From Nocardia sp. NBC_00403 (GTDB taxonomy: Bacteria > Actinomycetota > Actinomycetes > Mycobacteriales > Mycobacteriaceae), in contig NZ_CP107939.1 of NCBI RefSeq assembly GCF_036046055.1, forward strand, positions 8,556,001-8,620,000: a stretch of DNA of 64,000 nucleotides. The letters run 5' to 3'. Position numbers and translations under genes: made by a program. Positions within the stretch are counted from its first letter, which is position 1. Every line of letters starts with the position of its first letter. Shown here one piece after another: positions 9,288 to 19,221 of the stretch. The notes under the pieces were generated by a model. The model was not told where the DNA came from and searched no databases. It saw only the letters and a list, made by a program, of their open reading frames with translations.

Positions 9288-10001
9288 ATGGAAACACTGG
9301 ACCTCGACGAGTCGGAGCGCGTCGCGGCACTGTTGGACGCCGAGGCCAAAGCGACGGCCCTGTTCGACGAGGTCGTCGCTCGCAGCATCATCTCCCCCGG
9401 CGCCACCGAGTCCGAAGTCAGCGACGCCGTGCGTGACCTGGCCAACGAGATGTTCGGCACGCGCAGGTTCTGGCACAAACGCATTGTGCGATCGGGAATC
9501 AACACTCTCGAGCCCTATGCCTCGAAACCGCCGAATCTCGTCATCGAGTCCGATGACATCTGCTTCCTGGACTTCGGGCCGATCTTCGCCGAGTGGGAAG
9601 CCGACTTCGGCCGCACCTTTGTCCTCGGCGACGATCCCGCCAAGCTGGCGCTGCGTGACGCATTGGAGCCACTGTGGCAGCAGGGACGTGACTACTTCGA
9701 CGCCACCCCCGACATCACCGGCGAGCAGCTCTACGCCTGGGTTGTCGATCGTGCTACCGAGCAGGGCTGGGAATTCTCGGCCCCGATCGCAGGCCATCTC
9801 GTCGGGGAGTTCCCGCACAAGCAGATCTCCGGCACCGACATCACCACCTACGTCGCCCCCGACTCCACCGCCCCGATGCGACGCCTCGACCCCACCGGCC
9901 GCGCATGCCACTGGATTTTGGAAATCCACCTCATCGACCGCGAACGCAATATCGGCGGTTTCTTCGAGCAGCTATTGGACGTGCGCCCGCTCGATCAGTA
10001 A
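9288..10001 (+). CDS. M24 family metallopeptidase (Xaa-Pro aminopeptidase-like)
   Basis: 237 residues. The creatinase/aminopeptidase fold is recognisable: an HK...R substrate region, the first metal ligands in DDICFLDFGPIFAEWEADFG (about 85-105), a later histidine in PIAGHLVGEFPH (about 165) and glutamates in WILEIH and GGFFEQLL. It lacks the N-terminal creatinase domain, so it is the short form found in actinobacteria. Its substrate is not evident. A link to the betaine cluster (some creatinase relatives act on methylated amines) is possible but unsupported. Confidence 0.75.
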   Translation: METLDLDESERVAALLDAEAKATALFDEVVARSIISPGATESEVSDAVRDLANEMFGTRRFWHKRIVRSGINTLEPYASKPPNLVIESDDICFLDFGPIFAEWEADFGRTFVLGDDPAKLALRDALEPLWQQGRDYFDATPDITGEQLYAWVVDRATEQGWEFSAPIAGHLVGEFPHKQISGTDITTYVAPDSTAPMRRLDPTGRACHWILEIHLIDRERNIGGFFEQLLDVRPLDQ

Positions 10002-10108
10002 ACACTCGGCGCGTTGGACATCCGCCCGCTCGATCGAAGGTCGGGCGGCTGATCGACACCGGCTGGAGTTCCCGCTCAGCCGCCAGTGCGCTGCGTATGC
10101 TCACCTCC

Positions 10109-10318
10109 ATGCGACTGAGCACGCGTAACCAGCTCGATGGAACCGTCCTCTCGGTCACCCGAGGCGAAGCGATGGCCGTCGTGCGGATCCAGCTGACCGG
10201 CGGAGACGAGATCACCTCCTCGATCACCAGGGATGCCGTCGACGACCTCGGACTCGCCGAAGGCAAACCGGTCAAGGTTCTCATCAAGTCGACCGAAGTC
10301 TCGCTGGGCATCGAGTAG
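10109..10318 (+). CDS. Molbindin-like TOBE domain protein
   Basis: 69 residues from the ATG at 10109, preceded by CACCTCC. It opens MRLSTRNQLDGTVLSVTRG and continues with alternating beta strands ending KVLIKSTEVSLGIE, the single TOBE/molbindin pattern that binds molybdate or tungstate oxyanions. It stands alone; no modABC transporter is nearby, so a storage or homeostasis role is more likely than transport. A start 12 bases upstream (MLTSM) is possible. Confidence 0.85.
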   Translation: MRLSTRNQLDGTVLSVTRGEAMAVVRIQLTGGDEITSSITRDAVDDLGLAEGKPVKVLIKSTEVSLGIE

Positions 10319-10725
10319 AGCAGGGCGAGGCTTCCCGCCGAAGCGATGCGGCCTTGGCGGTAATTGCCCGTTGGTTCTGGTCACGAATCCGGGCAGCATC
10401 TGATAACACCACCCGTTGCAGACGTGGTGCTCGTGGTCGCCGACGTCGACACCGGTCCGACACCTGGGACGACGGCCGCTGTGGCTCCGAGCGCGAACAG
10501 CGCTGATCTGGGCCAACTTTGGTGACTGCACCCGATAGAGGTGACGCTCACCGGTCCGTGGGACACCACACTGCATCCAGCGAGTGGTGTCGAGATCGGC
10601 TGTCTTCATCGGCTCTCCCGTCTGGATATAACAAGTAGTCGGTTAACCGTGCCGAACGCACCCGGGCTGAGGGATCATGAGCATTCGGAGCGGCCGGAGG
10701 CTCTCCCGTGCGCAAGGAGGTAGCC
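10319..10725. other. Intergenic stretch without a secure gene
   Basis: No convincing coding frame. A leftward frame at 10381-10569 has an alanine-rich, signal-like segment (ALFALGATAAVVPGVG), and another leftward ATG at 10609 has a GGGAGAG upstream, but they are in different frames and neither continues plausibly. It may be a decayed small secreted-protein gene. The last 25 bases hold the AAGGAGG ribosome site of the next gene. Confidence 0.4.
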
Positions 10726-11679
10726 GTGAACGCACTGGTTATCGTCCTGGTATGCCTCGGCTACCTCGTCATCATCATGATCACCAACCGCGGCTTGATA
10801 GCCGGACCGCGCAAACGCTTACTGCTGACTCAGGTGGATCTGGCGCGCGAGCGCGCAACGATCATCGGGGCGCGATCCAGCCGCGATGAGGTGACCGAAG
10901 TCGCGCGCGCGACGATCGAGGCGGCCCTCGACAAACTGAGTGGCCCGACAACGGCGCAGCGGCGATCGCCCGTCGGCTGGACGCGTAAGCGGCTCGCGTG
11001 GCTCTTCGATGCGCCGCTCACCCAACTCGCGGCCGATCTGCAACATTTGAATGCGGTGAACCGGCGGTTCGTGCTACTCGTCCCGGAACCCGACCTCATG
11101 ACCTACGGCGCACAGATCATCGCCCGGTTGCAGGTACTCGACGACAAGGAAGCGGGGCGATTAGGGCGACAATTACACGAGGCCGCAACGCCGAACAGCA
11201 AGCGGATCGTCATCGAGCGCGCCCATGAGCTCGTGCACGAGCGCGAAGACGCCGGCCTCGTCACCGAATTCGACCATCAACGCGTATCGCTCTGGCTCGC
11301 GCTCGTCGGCCTCGACGGTGTCATCTCGATCGGGATAGTTCTCGGACACGAGGTGACGATGTTGATTGGTGCGCTCGGCGGGTTCCTGGCCCCCACGGTC
11401 AGCTCGCTCACCAACCGAAATACGCCGTCCTCGTGGGGAGTTCGGGTGCTGAGCCCGGTCGGCGGCGCGCTGACCGCAGTGGGCGGTCTACTGCTGGTCG
11501 CCCTGTTGTCCGATCCACGGGTCAATCTGCTCGGCTCGATCTTCCGTGACGTGTGGGATAAGCCGACTACGGCGATCGCCCTCGCGCTCGCATTGCTCTT
11601 CGGTTTCTCGGGCAGGCTCTTCTCCAGCATGGCGATTCGCGCGTCATCGCAGCTGGGTGCCAAGTCCGACGACGGCTAG
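10726..11679 (+). CDS. Membrane protein of unknown function
   Basis: 317 residues from the GTG at 10726, chosen because AAGGAGG lies 5 bases upstream; a GTG at 10708 is in frame but has no such site. One hydrophobic helix opens the protein (ALVIVLVCLGYLVIIMI). A charged cytoplasmic-like middle of about 160 residues follows, then three or four C-terminal membrane helices (about 190-300). No known catalytic motif is visible. It appears to be a single-gene unit. Confidence 0.7.
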   Translation: MNALVIVLVCLGYLVIIMITNRGLIAGPRKRLLLTQVDLARERATIIGARSSRDEVTEVARATIEAALDKLSGPTTAQRRSPVGWTRKRLAWLFDAPLTQLAADLQHLNAVNRRFVLLVPEPDLMTYGAQIIARLQVLDDKEAGRLGRQLHEAATPNSKRIVIERAHELVHEREDAGLVTEFDHQRVSLWLALVGLDGVISIGIVLGHEVTMLIGALGGFLAPTVSSLTNRNTPSSWGVRVLSPVGGALTAVGGLLLVALLSDPRVNLLGSIFRDVWDKPTTAIALALALLFGFSGRLFSSMAIRASSQLGAKSDDG

Positions 11680-11981
11680 CTCGAGTTCAGCAATCCCACT
11701 GTCCTCCAGACCATCCGGTCGCCGGGCTCGCCCTCATGCTGCGGTAATCCCGATCGAATGTGGTCGCCACGACCCCTCGTTCGTGACGTCCTTACTCGTA
11801 CCCGCTCGATCCGGTGGCTCTCCCTTTCGTCGAGCACCTCGTCGATTGGTGTCGACCTGACGCGGCGTCGACTCGCATGTCGTCGATAGCTGGTATTGCA
11901 GGCCGATCGACCGATCACCCAGCTACGCGTCGTGGCAGCTCCCCGTAACGAGGCCCGGAGTCGGCGGCGCCGATCTGCTTC
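11680..11981. other. Intergenic region between convergent genes
   Basis: Region between the convergent membrane-protein and hutG genes. No coding frame, RNA or clear terminator hairpin is seen. Confidence 0.4.
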
Positions 11982-12977
11982 TCATGGCAGCTGTTGTAGC
12001 CGCACATGTCTGGTGACTATGCGGTGGATCAGCCGGGCGGCCGTGCGCGCCGTGCGATTGTCGATGTCGAATTCCGGGTTGAGCTCGGCCACGTCGCACA
12101 CCGCGAGCTTGCCGCTTGCGGTCAGCAGGTCGGCGACGAATTGGATCGTCTCCAGCGGCACGCCGAAAGCGGCCGGGGCGCTCACACCGGGCGCTACTGC
12201 GGCCGGCAGCACATCGAGGTCGATCGTGAGGTAGACGAGATCGACTCTGCCGAGGAAGTCCTGCACGAAATCCTGTACGGCGGTGAGGTTTCCGGTACCG
12301 CATTCATCATCGAACAGGTAGCGGACGCCGAGGCGGTCGGCGGTGTCGAACAGCGCCGCCGTATTACTCGGCTGACTGATGCCGACCACCGCATATTCGA
12401 CGGAGGTGCCCGCCGCGCTCGCCGCATCGAAGATCTGCCGGAACGGCGTGCCCGAGCTGGGGATCTCATCGGATCGAAGGTCGAAATGGGCATCGAGATT
12501 GAGGATTCCGATGCGCGGGTGCACCGTCAGCAGCGCCGAATCGGCCAAACCTCGATAGGTGCCCAAGGCCACCTCGTGGCCGCCGCCGAGCACCACAGGG
12601 AAGTGCCCGGCGTCGAGGGTGGCGCGCACCATCGAACCCAGTTCCCGCTGGCCCGCGTCCAAGTCGTCGTCGACCGGCACGGTGCCCGCATCGAAGGCAC
12701 GAATCGGGGTGGCGAGCGCCATCGACGCCAGCGCCTGCCGCAGCGCACGTGGTCCCCCGGCAGCACCACGGCGACCCTTGTTCCGGTGCACTCCCTCATC
12801 GCTGGCGAAGCCGATGAATACGCAGGAGGCCAGCTTGGACTGCGCCGCATACGGTTCCACCACGTGATGCCAGCGCAGATGCTCCACACCACTGCCGTCG
12901 TCACGCCCGGTCCACGGCTCGAAAGCAGTCGCCACCGGAATGGGTAGCACCATGGTCTCCTTATCGGTAATGCTCAT
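11982..12977 (-). CDS. hutG: Formimidoylglutamase (ureohydrolase family)
   Basis: 331 residues. The two-manganese site of the arginase/agmatinase fold is complete: GGGHEVALG (about 130), [10 protein letters not shown] (about 160) and [18 protein letters not shown] (about 250). It hydrolyses N-formimidoyl-glutamate to glutamate and formamide, the last step of the four-enzyme histidine pathway. Its start overlaps the hutI stop by 4 bases (ATGA), so it is the last gene of the operon. Agmatinase is the alternative by fold, but the hutU-hutI context decides. Confidence 0.93.
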   Translation of the reverse strand: MSITDKETMVLPIPVATAFEPWTGRDDGSGVEHLRWHHVVEPYAAQSKLASCVFIGFASDEGVHRNKGRRGAAGGPRALRQALASMALATPIRAFDAGTVPVDDDLDAGQRELGSMVRATLDAGHFPVVLGGGHEVALGTYRGLADSALLTVHPRIGILNLDAHFDLRSDEIPSSGTPFRQIFDAASAAGTSVEYAVVGISQPSNTAALFDTADRLGVRYLFDDECGTGNLTAVQDFVQDFLGRVDLVYLTIDLDVLPAAVAPGVSAPAAFGVPLETIQFVADLLTASGKLAVCDVAELNPEFDIDNRTARTAARLIHRIVTRHVRLQQLP

Positions 12978-14188
12978 CGATCAGCGGTATAGCCCGAAAC
13001 ACCGGCCCGCCAAACCTGTTGGATCAGTGGCACTCCCGGCCGATAGGCAAGGTGCAGATAGGACGGTGCGGCCAAGGCGATCGCATCCGCCAGCGCACCC
13101 GGCCGCAAAACGCCGATGTCGTCGCGCCGCAGCGCCCGTGCCCCGCCCGCCGTCGCGGCCCACACCGCTTCCTCGGGTGTCATGTGCATGTCCCGCACCG
13201 CGATGGCGATGCAGAACGGCAGGCTGGTGGTGTACGAAGTGCCCGGATTGCAGTCGGCTCCGAGCGCGACGGTCACTCCGGCGTCGATGAGCGCCCGGGC
13301 ATCCGGGTACTTGTTGCGGGTCGAAAAGTCCGCGCCGGGAAGCAGAGTCGCCACCGTCGAACTCTGGGCCAGCGCGTCGATGTCCGCTGCGGTGACATAG
13401 GTGACGTGATCGACGGACGCGGCGCCCACCTCCACCGCGAGCGCGACGCCGGGGCCGGTCTGCAATTGGTTGCCGTGCACACGCGGCACGAGCCCCTTCG
13501 CCATACCCGCCGTGAGCACCTCGTAGGCCTGATCGCGATCGAATGCGCCCCGCTCACAGAACACATCGATCCACTTGGCGTGCGGCGCACACACATCGAT
13601 CATCTCGTCGCAGACCATGCGCACGTAGTCATCGGCGCGGCCCGCGTACTCCGGGGGTGGCACATGCGCGGCGAGCAGGGTGACTTCGTCGGTGAACTCG
13701 GCCGCGATCTTGGCGCTGCGCAGTTCGCTCTCCACCGACTGCCCGTAGCCCGTCTTGATTTCGACGGTCGTGCTACCCCCACGCAGCGATTCGTTCATCA
13801 ACCGACGAGTGTTGGCGCGCAACTCGTCGTCGGTGGCGGCCCTGGTCGCCGCGATCGTGTTGCGGATGCCGCCCGCCGCGTAGGGAGTTCCCGACATCCG
13901 CGCCCCGAACTCCTCGGCGCGATCACCGGCGAAGACCAGGTGCGAATGGCTCTCGACAAAGCCCGGCAACACGGCGCGGCCACCGAGATCGTGTCCGTGG
14001 TCGGCGCTCGGCGCAGCGCTGGACCGACCCACCCACGCGACGACGCCCTCGTCGAAAACGATGGCGGCATCACGGATTATGCCGAGCCGACCGGCACCGA
14101 GGTCGGGATCGTTCGTGACGAGGGTGCCGATGCCGGTGAGGACTGTGGATCCCATGGCGCTGAGCACATCGGAGCGCATGGCGCTCAT
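12974..14188 (-). CDS. hutI: Imidazolonepropionase
   Basis: 404 residues of the amidohydrolase superfamily. Metal ligands are visible in [14 protein letters not shown] (about 80), [21 protein letters not shown] and [17 protein letters not shown] (about 315-330), all characteristic of HutI. It hydrolyses 4-imidazolone-5-propanoate to N-formimidoyl-glutamate. Its ATG overlaps the hutU stop (ATGA at 14185-14188), so translation is coupled. The protein opens [16 protein letters not shown], so ATGs slightly downstream are also possible starts. Confidence 0.94.
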   Translation of the reverse strand: MSAMRSDVLSAMGSTVLTGIGTLVTNDPDLGAGRLGIIRDAAIVFDEGVVAWVGRSSAAPSADHGHDLGGRAVLPGFVESHSHLVFAGDRAEEFGARMSGTPYAAGGIRNTIAATRAATDDELRANTRRLMNESLRGGSTTVEIKTGYGQSVESELRSAKIAAEFTDEVTLLAAHVPPPEYAGRADDYVRMVCDEMIDVCAPHAKWIDVFCERGAFDRDQAYEVLTAGMAKGLVPRVHGNQLQTGPGVALAVEVGAASVDHVTYVTAADIDALAQSSTVATLLPGADFSTRNKYPDARALIDAGVTVALGADCNPGTSYTTSLPFCIAIAVRDMHMTPEEAVWAATAGGARALRRDDIGVLRPGALADAIALAAPSYLHLAYRPGVPLIQQVWRAGVSGYTADR

Positions 14189-15885
14189 GCCTCGGCCATC
14201 GGCACGCGCACGCCGCGCTCCCTGGCGACATTGTTGGCATGCTCATAGCCCGCGTCGGCATGCCGGATCACGCCCATACCAGGATCATTGGTGAGGACCC
14301 TTGTCAGCTTTTCGGCGGCGAGGTGGGTGCCGTCCGCGATGCACACCTGTCCGGCGTGGATCGAACGCCCCATGCCGACGCCACCGCCGTGGTGGATCGA
14401 CACCCAGGACGCACCGGACGCGGTGTTCACCAGGGCATTCAGCAACGGCCAGTCCGCGATCGCGTCGGAACCGTCTGCCATCGACTCGGTTTCGCGATAC
14501 GGCGAGGCCACCGACCCCGAATCCAGGTGGTCACGCCCGATGGCGATCGGCGCGGACAGCTCACCGGAGGCCACCATCTCGTTGAACTTCAGCCCGGCGA
14601 GGTGGCGTTCGCCGTATCCGAGCCAGCAGATACGAGCGGGCAGACCCTCGAAAGCAACCTTCTCCCCTGCCATTTCGATCCAACGGCGCAGGTGCTCGTT
14701 GTCCGGGAACAGTTCCACGATCGCTTTGTCGGTGGCGGCGATGTCCTTCGGATCGCCCGACAGCGCCGCCCATCGGAACGGGCCGAGCCCCTCCTCGAAC
14801 AGTGGACGGATGTAGGCGGGCACGAAGCCGGGGAAGTCGAAAGCCCGGTCGTATCCGGCCTTTCGGGCTTCGTCACGGATCGAATTGCCGTAGTCGAAGA
14901 CCTCTGCGCCGCGATCGAGGAAGCCGACCATCGCCCGCACCTGGGCGGCCATCGCCGCGCGGGCGTCGTCGGTGAACTTGGCCGGATCCTTCTCCGCCAT
15001 CGCCTTCATATCGGCGATGTCCATGCCGATCGGCAGGTACGCCAGCGGGTCGTGCGCCGAGGTCTGATCGGTCACGATATCGATGGGCGCCGCCATGGCA
15101 AGCAGCTGCGGAAACACCTCCGCCGCATTGCCTTCGAGGCCGATGGACAGCGGTCGCTTCGCATCACGCGCCGCGACGGCCAGGCGCAACGCGTCCTCGA
15201 GGTCGACGGCCTTGGTGTCGAGATACTTGTGAGCGATCCTGCGGTCGATGCGGGTCACATCGCAATCGATGCAGATCGCGACGCCACCGTTCATCGTGAC
15301 GGCGAGCGGCTGCGCGCCGCCCATGCCACCGAGTCCCGCGGTCAAGGTGATCGTGCCCGCCAGCGTGCCGTCGCTGTTCGGCACACGACCCGATGCCGCC
15401 AGCTTCCGTGCGACGGCGCCGAAGGTTTCGTAGGTGCCCTGCAAGATGCCCTGAGTGCCGATGTAGATCCAGGAGCCTGCGGTCATCTGCCCGTACATGG
15501 TCAGGCCGAGTTCCTCGAGGCGGCGGAATTCTTCCCAGTTCGCCCAGTCGCCAACCAGATTCGAGTTCGCGATGAGCACCCGAGGCGCCCATTCGTTGGT
15601 GCGGAACACACCGACCGGCTTGCCCGACTGCACCAGCATGGTCTCGTCCGACTTCAAGGTCTTCAGCGTGCGGACCATCGCGTCGAAGGCCTCCCACGTC
15701 CGCGCGGCCTTGCCGGTGCCGCCGTAGACGACCAGCTCGTCCGGGTGCTCGGCCACGTCGGGATCCAGGTTGTTCATCAGCATGCGCAGCGCGCCCTCTT
15801 GCTGCCAGCCGAGCGTAGTGAGTTCGCTGCCGCGCGGTGCGGACACGCGGCGCGCGCCGGAGGTAGCCGGGGGGTGTGCGGTCAT
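14185..15885 (-). CDS. hutU: Urocanate hydratase
   Basis: 566 residues from the ATG at 15885, with AAGGAGC upstream; the much longer open frame upstream is a shadow of the permease gene. The NAD-binding stretch [20 protein letters not shown] and the active-site cysteine region [20 protein letters not shown] are diagnostic. It converts urocanate to imidazolonepropionate. Its start overlaps the permease stop. No histidine ammonia-lyase gene (hutH) is in this operon, so urocanate must come from a hutH elsewhere or from uptake. Confidence 0.96.
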   Translation of the reverse strand: MTAHPPATSGARRVSAPRGSELTTLGWQQEGALRMLMNNLDPDVAEHPDELVVYGGTGKAARTWEAFDAMVRTLKTLKSDETMLVQSGKPVGVFRTNEWAPRVLIANSNLVGDWANWEEFRRLEELGLTMYGQMTAGSWIYIGTQGILQGTYETFGAVARKLAASGRVPNSDGTLAGTITLTAGLGGMGGAQPLAVTMNGGVAICIDCDVTRIDRRIAHKYLDTKAVDLEDALRLAVAARDAKRPLSIGLEGNAAEVFPQLLAMAAPIDIVTDQTSAHDPLAYLPIGMDIADMKAMAEKDPAKFTDDARAAMAAQVRAMVGFLDRGAEVFDYGNSIRDEARKAGYDRAFDFPGFVPAYIRPLFEEGLGPFRWAALSGDPKDIAATDKAIVELFPDNEHLRRWIEMAGEKVAFEGLPARICWLGYGERHLAGLKFNEMVASGELSAPIAIGRDHLDSGSVASPYRETESMADGSDAIADWPLLNALVNTASGASWVSIHHGGGVGMGRSIHAGQVCIADGTHLAAEKLTRVLTNDPGMGVIRHADAGYEHANNVARERGVRVPMAEA

Positions 15886-17318
15886 CGGGTGCTCCTTGTG
15901 GTCGCTGGATCGGCGGGATAGATCATCGAGGCGGGCGGATTGCTGGTGCGCCGCGCGAGCGGGTAGTACAGGGCGGCGGTGACGACGATGCCGACGATCC
16001 AGGAAATGTCCGCGCCGCCGAGCTGTTCGGTAATCGGTCCGGTGTAGAGCTTCTGGGCGAGGAACGGGATCTGGGCCAGCACGCCGATCACGTAGCACGC
16101 GAGGGCGGTGCCGTTCCAGCGGCCGTAGCGCGCGTCGGGATCGTAGAGCGCGGGGATGTCCACCTTCTCTTTCGAGATCAGGTAGTAGTCGGTGAGGTTG
16201 ATGGCGCTCCACGGCGTGAAGACCATGAGCAGCACCAGCACGAAGTTCTTGAAGTTGTTGAGGAAGTCGGCGCTGGCACCGACCGCGACGACTACCGACA
16301 CCGCGGTGAAGCCCACGATGTACGCGGTGCGGGCGGCACTGGAAATCTTGGTCTGGCCGTTGAACGCGGTCACCGTGGTCAGGATCGACATGAAGCCGCC
16401 GTAGGCATTGAGGCAGTTGACGGTCAGCTTGCCGACCAGCACCACCAGGTAGATCAGCGTGGCGACGACGGCGGGCCCGGCGAGTTTGCCGACGAATCCC
16501 ACCTGGTCGCCGAGGAACGCCTTGCCTGCGACCGCCGCGACCAGTGCGCCGAAGGTCATCGCCCACTGCGATCCGATGACGCTGCCCGCGAAGGTCGACC
16601 AGAACGTCGCGCGGGCGCTGGTGGTGCGCGGCAGGTAGCGGGAGTAATCCGCCACGTAGGGACCGAAGGTCAGCTGCCAGCCCGCGCCGAGGGAGATCGC
16701 GAGCAGGAAGGTGGCGATGTCGAAGCCCTTGACGCCCACCACGGCCGATACGTCGTATTCGGTGAACAACCGGATCGCCAGGTAGGTGAATCCGATGATG
16801 CCCATGACCGTGGCGATGCGTCCGACGACGTGGATGAGCTTGTATCCCGTCACCGCCACGAATGCGGTGAGTGCGCCGAAAATGACGATGCCGACAGTCG
16901 GGCTATCGATGTGCAGGATCTTGTTGACCGCCTGGCCGGCGAGCACGCTGCCGGTGGCGGCGAAACCGAGATACATCAGCACCACCAGCAGCAGCGGAAG
17001 CACCGCACCGAACACGCCGAACTGTGCGCGGCTGGAAATCATCTGCGGGAGTCCGAGCCTCGGGCCCTGTGCGGAATGCAGCGCCATCACCGCGCCGCCG
17101 AGGACATTGCCGATCAGCAGGCCGAGGATCGCCCAGATCGCATCCGCACCGAACACGACGGCCAACGCACCGTCGACGATCGCGGTGATCTGCATGTTGG
17201 CGCCGAACCAGAGGGTGAACTGGCTGAACGGGGAGCCATGCCGTTCGTCGTCGGGGATGACGTCGATGGTGCGACGCTCCGGCGCGAGGACGACTTCGGA
17301 TGGTTCGTCGATAGTCAT
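15882..17318 (-). CDS. NCS1-family permease (purine-cytosine permease type)
   Basis: 478 residues from the ATG at 17318 ([10 protein letters not shown]). About twelve hydrophobic helices are visible. The family signatures are [21 protein letters not shown] near the N-terminus, [17 protein letters not shown] and [17 protein letters not shown]1 permeases carry nucleobases, hydantoins or allantoin. Placement as first gene of the hut operon suggests import of histidine, urocanate or a related imidazole; this is inferred from context. It overlaps hutU by 4 bases. Confidence 0.85.
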   Translation of the reverse strand: MTIDEPSEVVLAPERRTIDVIPDDERHGSPFSQFTLWFGANMQITAIVDGALAVVFGADAIWAILGLLIGNVLGGAVMALHSAQGPRLGLPQMISSRAQFGVFGAVLPLLLVVLMYLGFAATGSVLAGQAVNKILHIDSPTVGIVIFGALTAFVAVTGYKLIHVVGRIATVMGIIGFTYLAIRLFTEYDVSAVVGVKGFDIATFLLAISLGAGWQLTFGPYVADYSRYLPRTTSARATFWSTFAGSVIGSQWAMTFGALVAAVAGKAFLGDQVGFVGKLAGPAVVATLIYLVVLVGKLTVNCLNAYGGFMSILTTVTAFNGQTKISSAARTAYIVGFTAVSVVVAVGASADFLNNFKNFVLVLLMVFTPWSAINLTDYYLISKEKVDIPALYDPDARYGRWNGTALACYVIGVLAQIPFLAQKLYTGPITEQLGGADISWIVGIVVTAALYYPLARRTSNPPASMIYPADPATTRSTR

Positions 17319-17422
17319 AGGCCTGATCTCTCTTCCCGCGAGTCCGGCTGGTGCGACGTGATGCGGCTGCGCCACCCTCTCGTACACACTGTGCGCTGGC
17401 TCACGTTTTCCCGTGAACAGGA

Positions 17423-17439
17423 TGTATAGTCCTGTATAG
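17423..17439. promoter_or_regulatory. Possible HutC operator: direct TGTATAG repeats
   Basis: TGTATAG occurs at 17423-17429 and 17433-17439, one helical turn apart, in the gap between the leftward hut operon and the rightward hutC gene. HutC proteins of other bacteria bind TGTA/TACA-type sequences, so this is the best operator candidate in the gap. Binding is inferred from position and resemblance. Confidence 0.5.
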
Positions 17440-17521
17440 ACAACCTCATGTCAAGCGCTGTCGGACAAGCGCCGACCACATGGGATGATCAGCGTGCAGT
17501 CAACGGATAGGGGTTCGAATC

Positions 17522-18271
17522 GTGGCGATCGTCGACGCAGAGCTTGCTGCGTTGTACAACGACGCGGGAACCGAATCGGCTCCCGCCTACGAGCGCGTGA
17601 AGAATCTCGTTGTCGCACAGATTAATTCGGGCCACTGGTCCGAAGGCGACCAGCTGCCCTCGGAGAACCAGCTCGTCGCCGCACTCGGCCTGTCACGCAT
17701 GACCATCAACCGCGCACTGCGCGAACTCACCGCCGACGGACTCATCGTGCGCATGATGGGCGTCGGCACCTTCGTCGCCCCACCGAAGACCGCCTCCCCC
17801 CTCTTCGAGGTGAAGAACATCGCCGACGAGATCCAACGGCGCGGCCACCGCCACCGCACCGAGGTGATCTATGTGCGCGAGGAACACGCCGACACCGCCA
17901 ACCCGGTGATCCAGGATCTGATGCGCGGCAAGGTCTTCCACTCACTGATGGTGCATTTCGAAGACGACACACCGATTCAGGTCGAAGACAGATACGTCAA
18001 TCCGAGCGAAGCCCCCGGCTACCTCGACCAGGACTTCACCCGGAAAACCCCGAACAACTATCTGAGCGAAGTCGCGCCGCTGGAACGCGGGGAGCACATC
18101 GTCGAAGCAATACTCGGCAATGCGGACGAATGCCGCCTACTTCGAATCAAACGGTCCGAACCTTGCCTATTGATTCGTCGGCGAACTTGGTCGGCGCGGG
18201 GATTGGTCAGCGCGGCGCGGCTGGTCCACCCGGGATCACGAAACCGCTTGGAAGGCACCTTCACTGGTTAA
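17522..18271 (+). CDS. hutC: GntR/HutC-family repressor of histidine utilisation
   Basis: 249 residues from a GTG. Residues 20-88 form the GntR winged helix (QLPSENQLVAALGLSRMTI, RALRELTADGLIVRMMGVG). Residues about 95-245 are a UTRA ligand domain (EIQRRGHRH, VEDRYVNPSEAPGYLDQDF). It is divergent from the hut operon and should repress it, with urocanate as the likely inducer as in other HutC proteins. The 3' half from base 17879 recurs at 20176-20571. The first part of that overlap is almost identical and the last about 150 bases differ at many third positions, so this gene is probably a chimera. Confidence 0.9.
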   Translation: MAIVDAELAALYNDAGTESAPAYERVKNLVVAQINSGHWSEGDQLPSENQLVAALGLSRMTINRALRELTADGLIVRMMGVGTFVAPPKTASPLFEVKNIADEIQRRGHRHRTEVIYVREEHADTANPVIQDLMRGKVFHSLMVHFEDDTPIQVEDRYVNPSEAPGYLDQDFTRKTPNNYLSEVAPLERGEHIVEAILGNADECRLLRIKRSEPCLLIRRRTWSARGLVSAARLVHPGSRNRLEGTFTG

Positions 18272-18690
18272 TGAGCCGCAAGTAGCGCGGCATCGAACCA
18301 CCGGATAACCGCGGCCAGGACCTGCTTGCCGGAGACATATCTCCTGCCACGCGCGAGCGCGAACAGCGGGAGGACAAGGACACCGCTCCGAGCCCGGCAA
18401 CACCGACAAGGCCCCCGCTGACACTCCGCGCCAACCCCCTACCCACGCACCGGGCACGCATTCCTGAATGGCGGTACGCACACCTTGATGTATGCCAATA
18501 CGGGGTGCATACCGTCGAAAAGGAGTGCGTACCACTGCGGTGTCATTCTTCGACGACAGGGCCGCAAGCTCGTCCAGAAAAGAAGAAAGCTGGGTCGTGC
18601 TGAACATTGCGTCTGCGTGGTGGTCGCTCCGGTAGCGATTCTTCCCGACCATGGGAATTCAGCTTTATTACCGGTGGCGCTGCCCATTAG
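18272..18690. other. Intergenic region with a nested inverted repeat duplicated downstream
   Basis: No gene is supported. At 18473-18533 GGTACGCAC pairs with GTGCGTACC, enclosing a second pair GTATGC (18490-18495) / GCATAC (18507-18512) around CAATACGGGG. A close relative of this element follows the truncated hutC copy at 20605-20656. The remainder is less GC-rich than the flanks and leads into the T7SS-associated gene. Confidence 0.55.
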
Positions 18691-19221
18691 ATGATTGGCG
18701 ATGTGACCCCTCCGATACAGCACAACTCAGAGGAGGAGGACTGGCTGGTTGTGCTCGATCCTGGGTGGACGGCGACCGATACCGAGCCCGAGCCTCCGGT
18801 GACCGCTCTGGTCGGCGGGTGGCGGGTCCACGAGGACGGCACCGCTGGGCCGTTCGAACCGAATCCGCAGTACATGCCATTGGATGGTGCGACGCCGAGC
18901 GACCCGATCGATGCCATCCTCCGGAGGATCGTGGCAGGGGAACCGCTGGCCGAGGAACTGCTGACCACGATCCAGAACTCGATCATCGAAGTCGCCTGTC
19001 ACACGATCGATCAGCCGGCGGTGACAGACGCGCCGGACGGTAGACCCTGCATCGTGGTGGCTACCGCCACACTGCAGAAGACCGGCATCCAAGTCGCCGG
19101 ATGGCAGGCACTCGTCGGCGCGAACCTCGGAGACATCACTCCGGCGGGTGTCGACATCTTGATCAACCCGGTCGGGTCCGCCCCATTCCGACTGCACGCC
19201 AACCGAATTCGCAAGCAGTAA
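18691..19221 (+). CDS. Type VII secretion system-associated protein (paralog of 26045-26581)
   Basis: 176 residues. The signature stretch WLVVLDPGW...ALVGGWRVHEDG...FEPNPQYMP...PSDPIDAILR matches the small proteins annotated as type VII secretion system-associated in Nocardia and Streptomyces. Those genes sit next to ESX substrates and effectors. It abuts the next gene directly (TAA then ATG), so the pair is an operon. A paralog with the same layout begins the second cassette at 26045. Function is unknown; a chaperone or immunity-like role toward the adjacent effector is an inference. No strong ribosome site precedes the ATG, and a GTG at 18703 is possible. Confidence 0.65.
   Translation: MIGDVTPPIQHNSEEEDWLVVLDPGWTATDTEPEPPVTALVGGWRVHEDGTAGPFEPNPQYMPLDGATPSDPIDAILRRIVAGEPLAEELLTTIQNSIIEVACHTIDQPAVTDAPDGRPCIVVATATLQKTGIQVAGWQALVGANLGDITPAGVDILINPVGSAPFRLHANRIRKQ

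Noticed and set aside
10076..10609. Leftward 177-codon frame over the molbindin gene
   Set aside because: It crosses the well-supported molbindin gene antisense and shows no family; only the small signal-like piece near 10450 is noted as doubtful.
14185..16566. A 793-residue urocanate hydratase reading
   Set aside because: The part above 15885 is the opposite-frame shadow of the permease gene; the ATG at 15885 has its own ribosome site and overlaps the permease stop.
17505..17530. GGGGTTCGAATC resembling a tRNA T-loop just before hutC
   Set aside because: The bases on either side cannot form a T-stem and no acceptor or anticodon arms surround it; it is the leader and GTG start of hutC.
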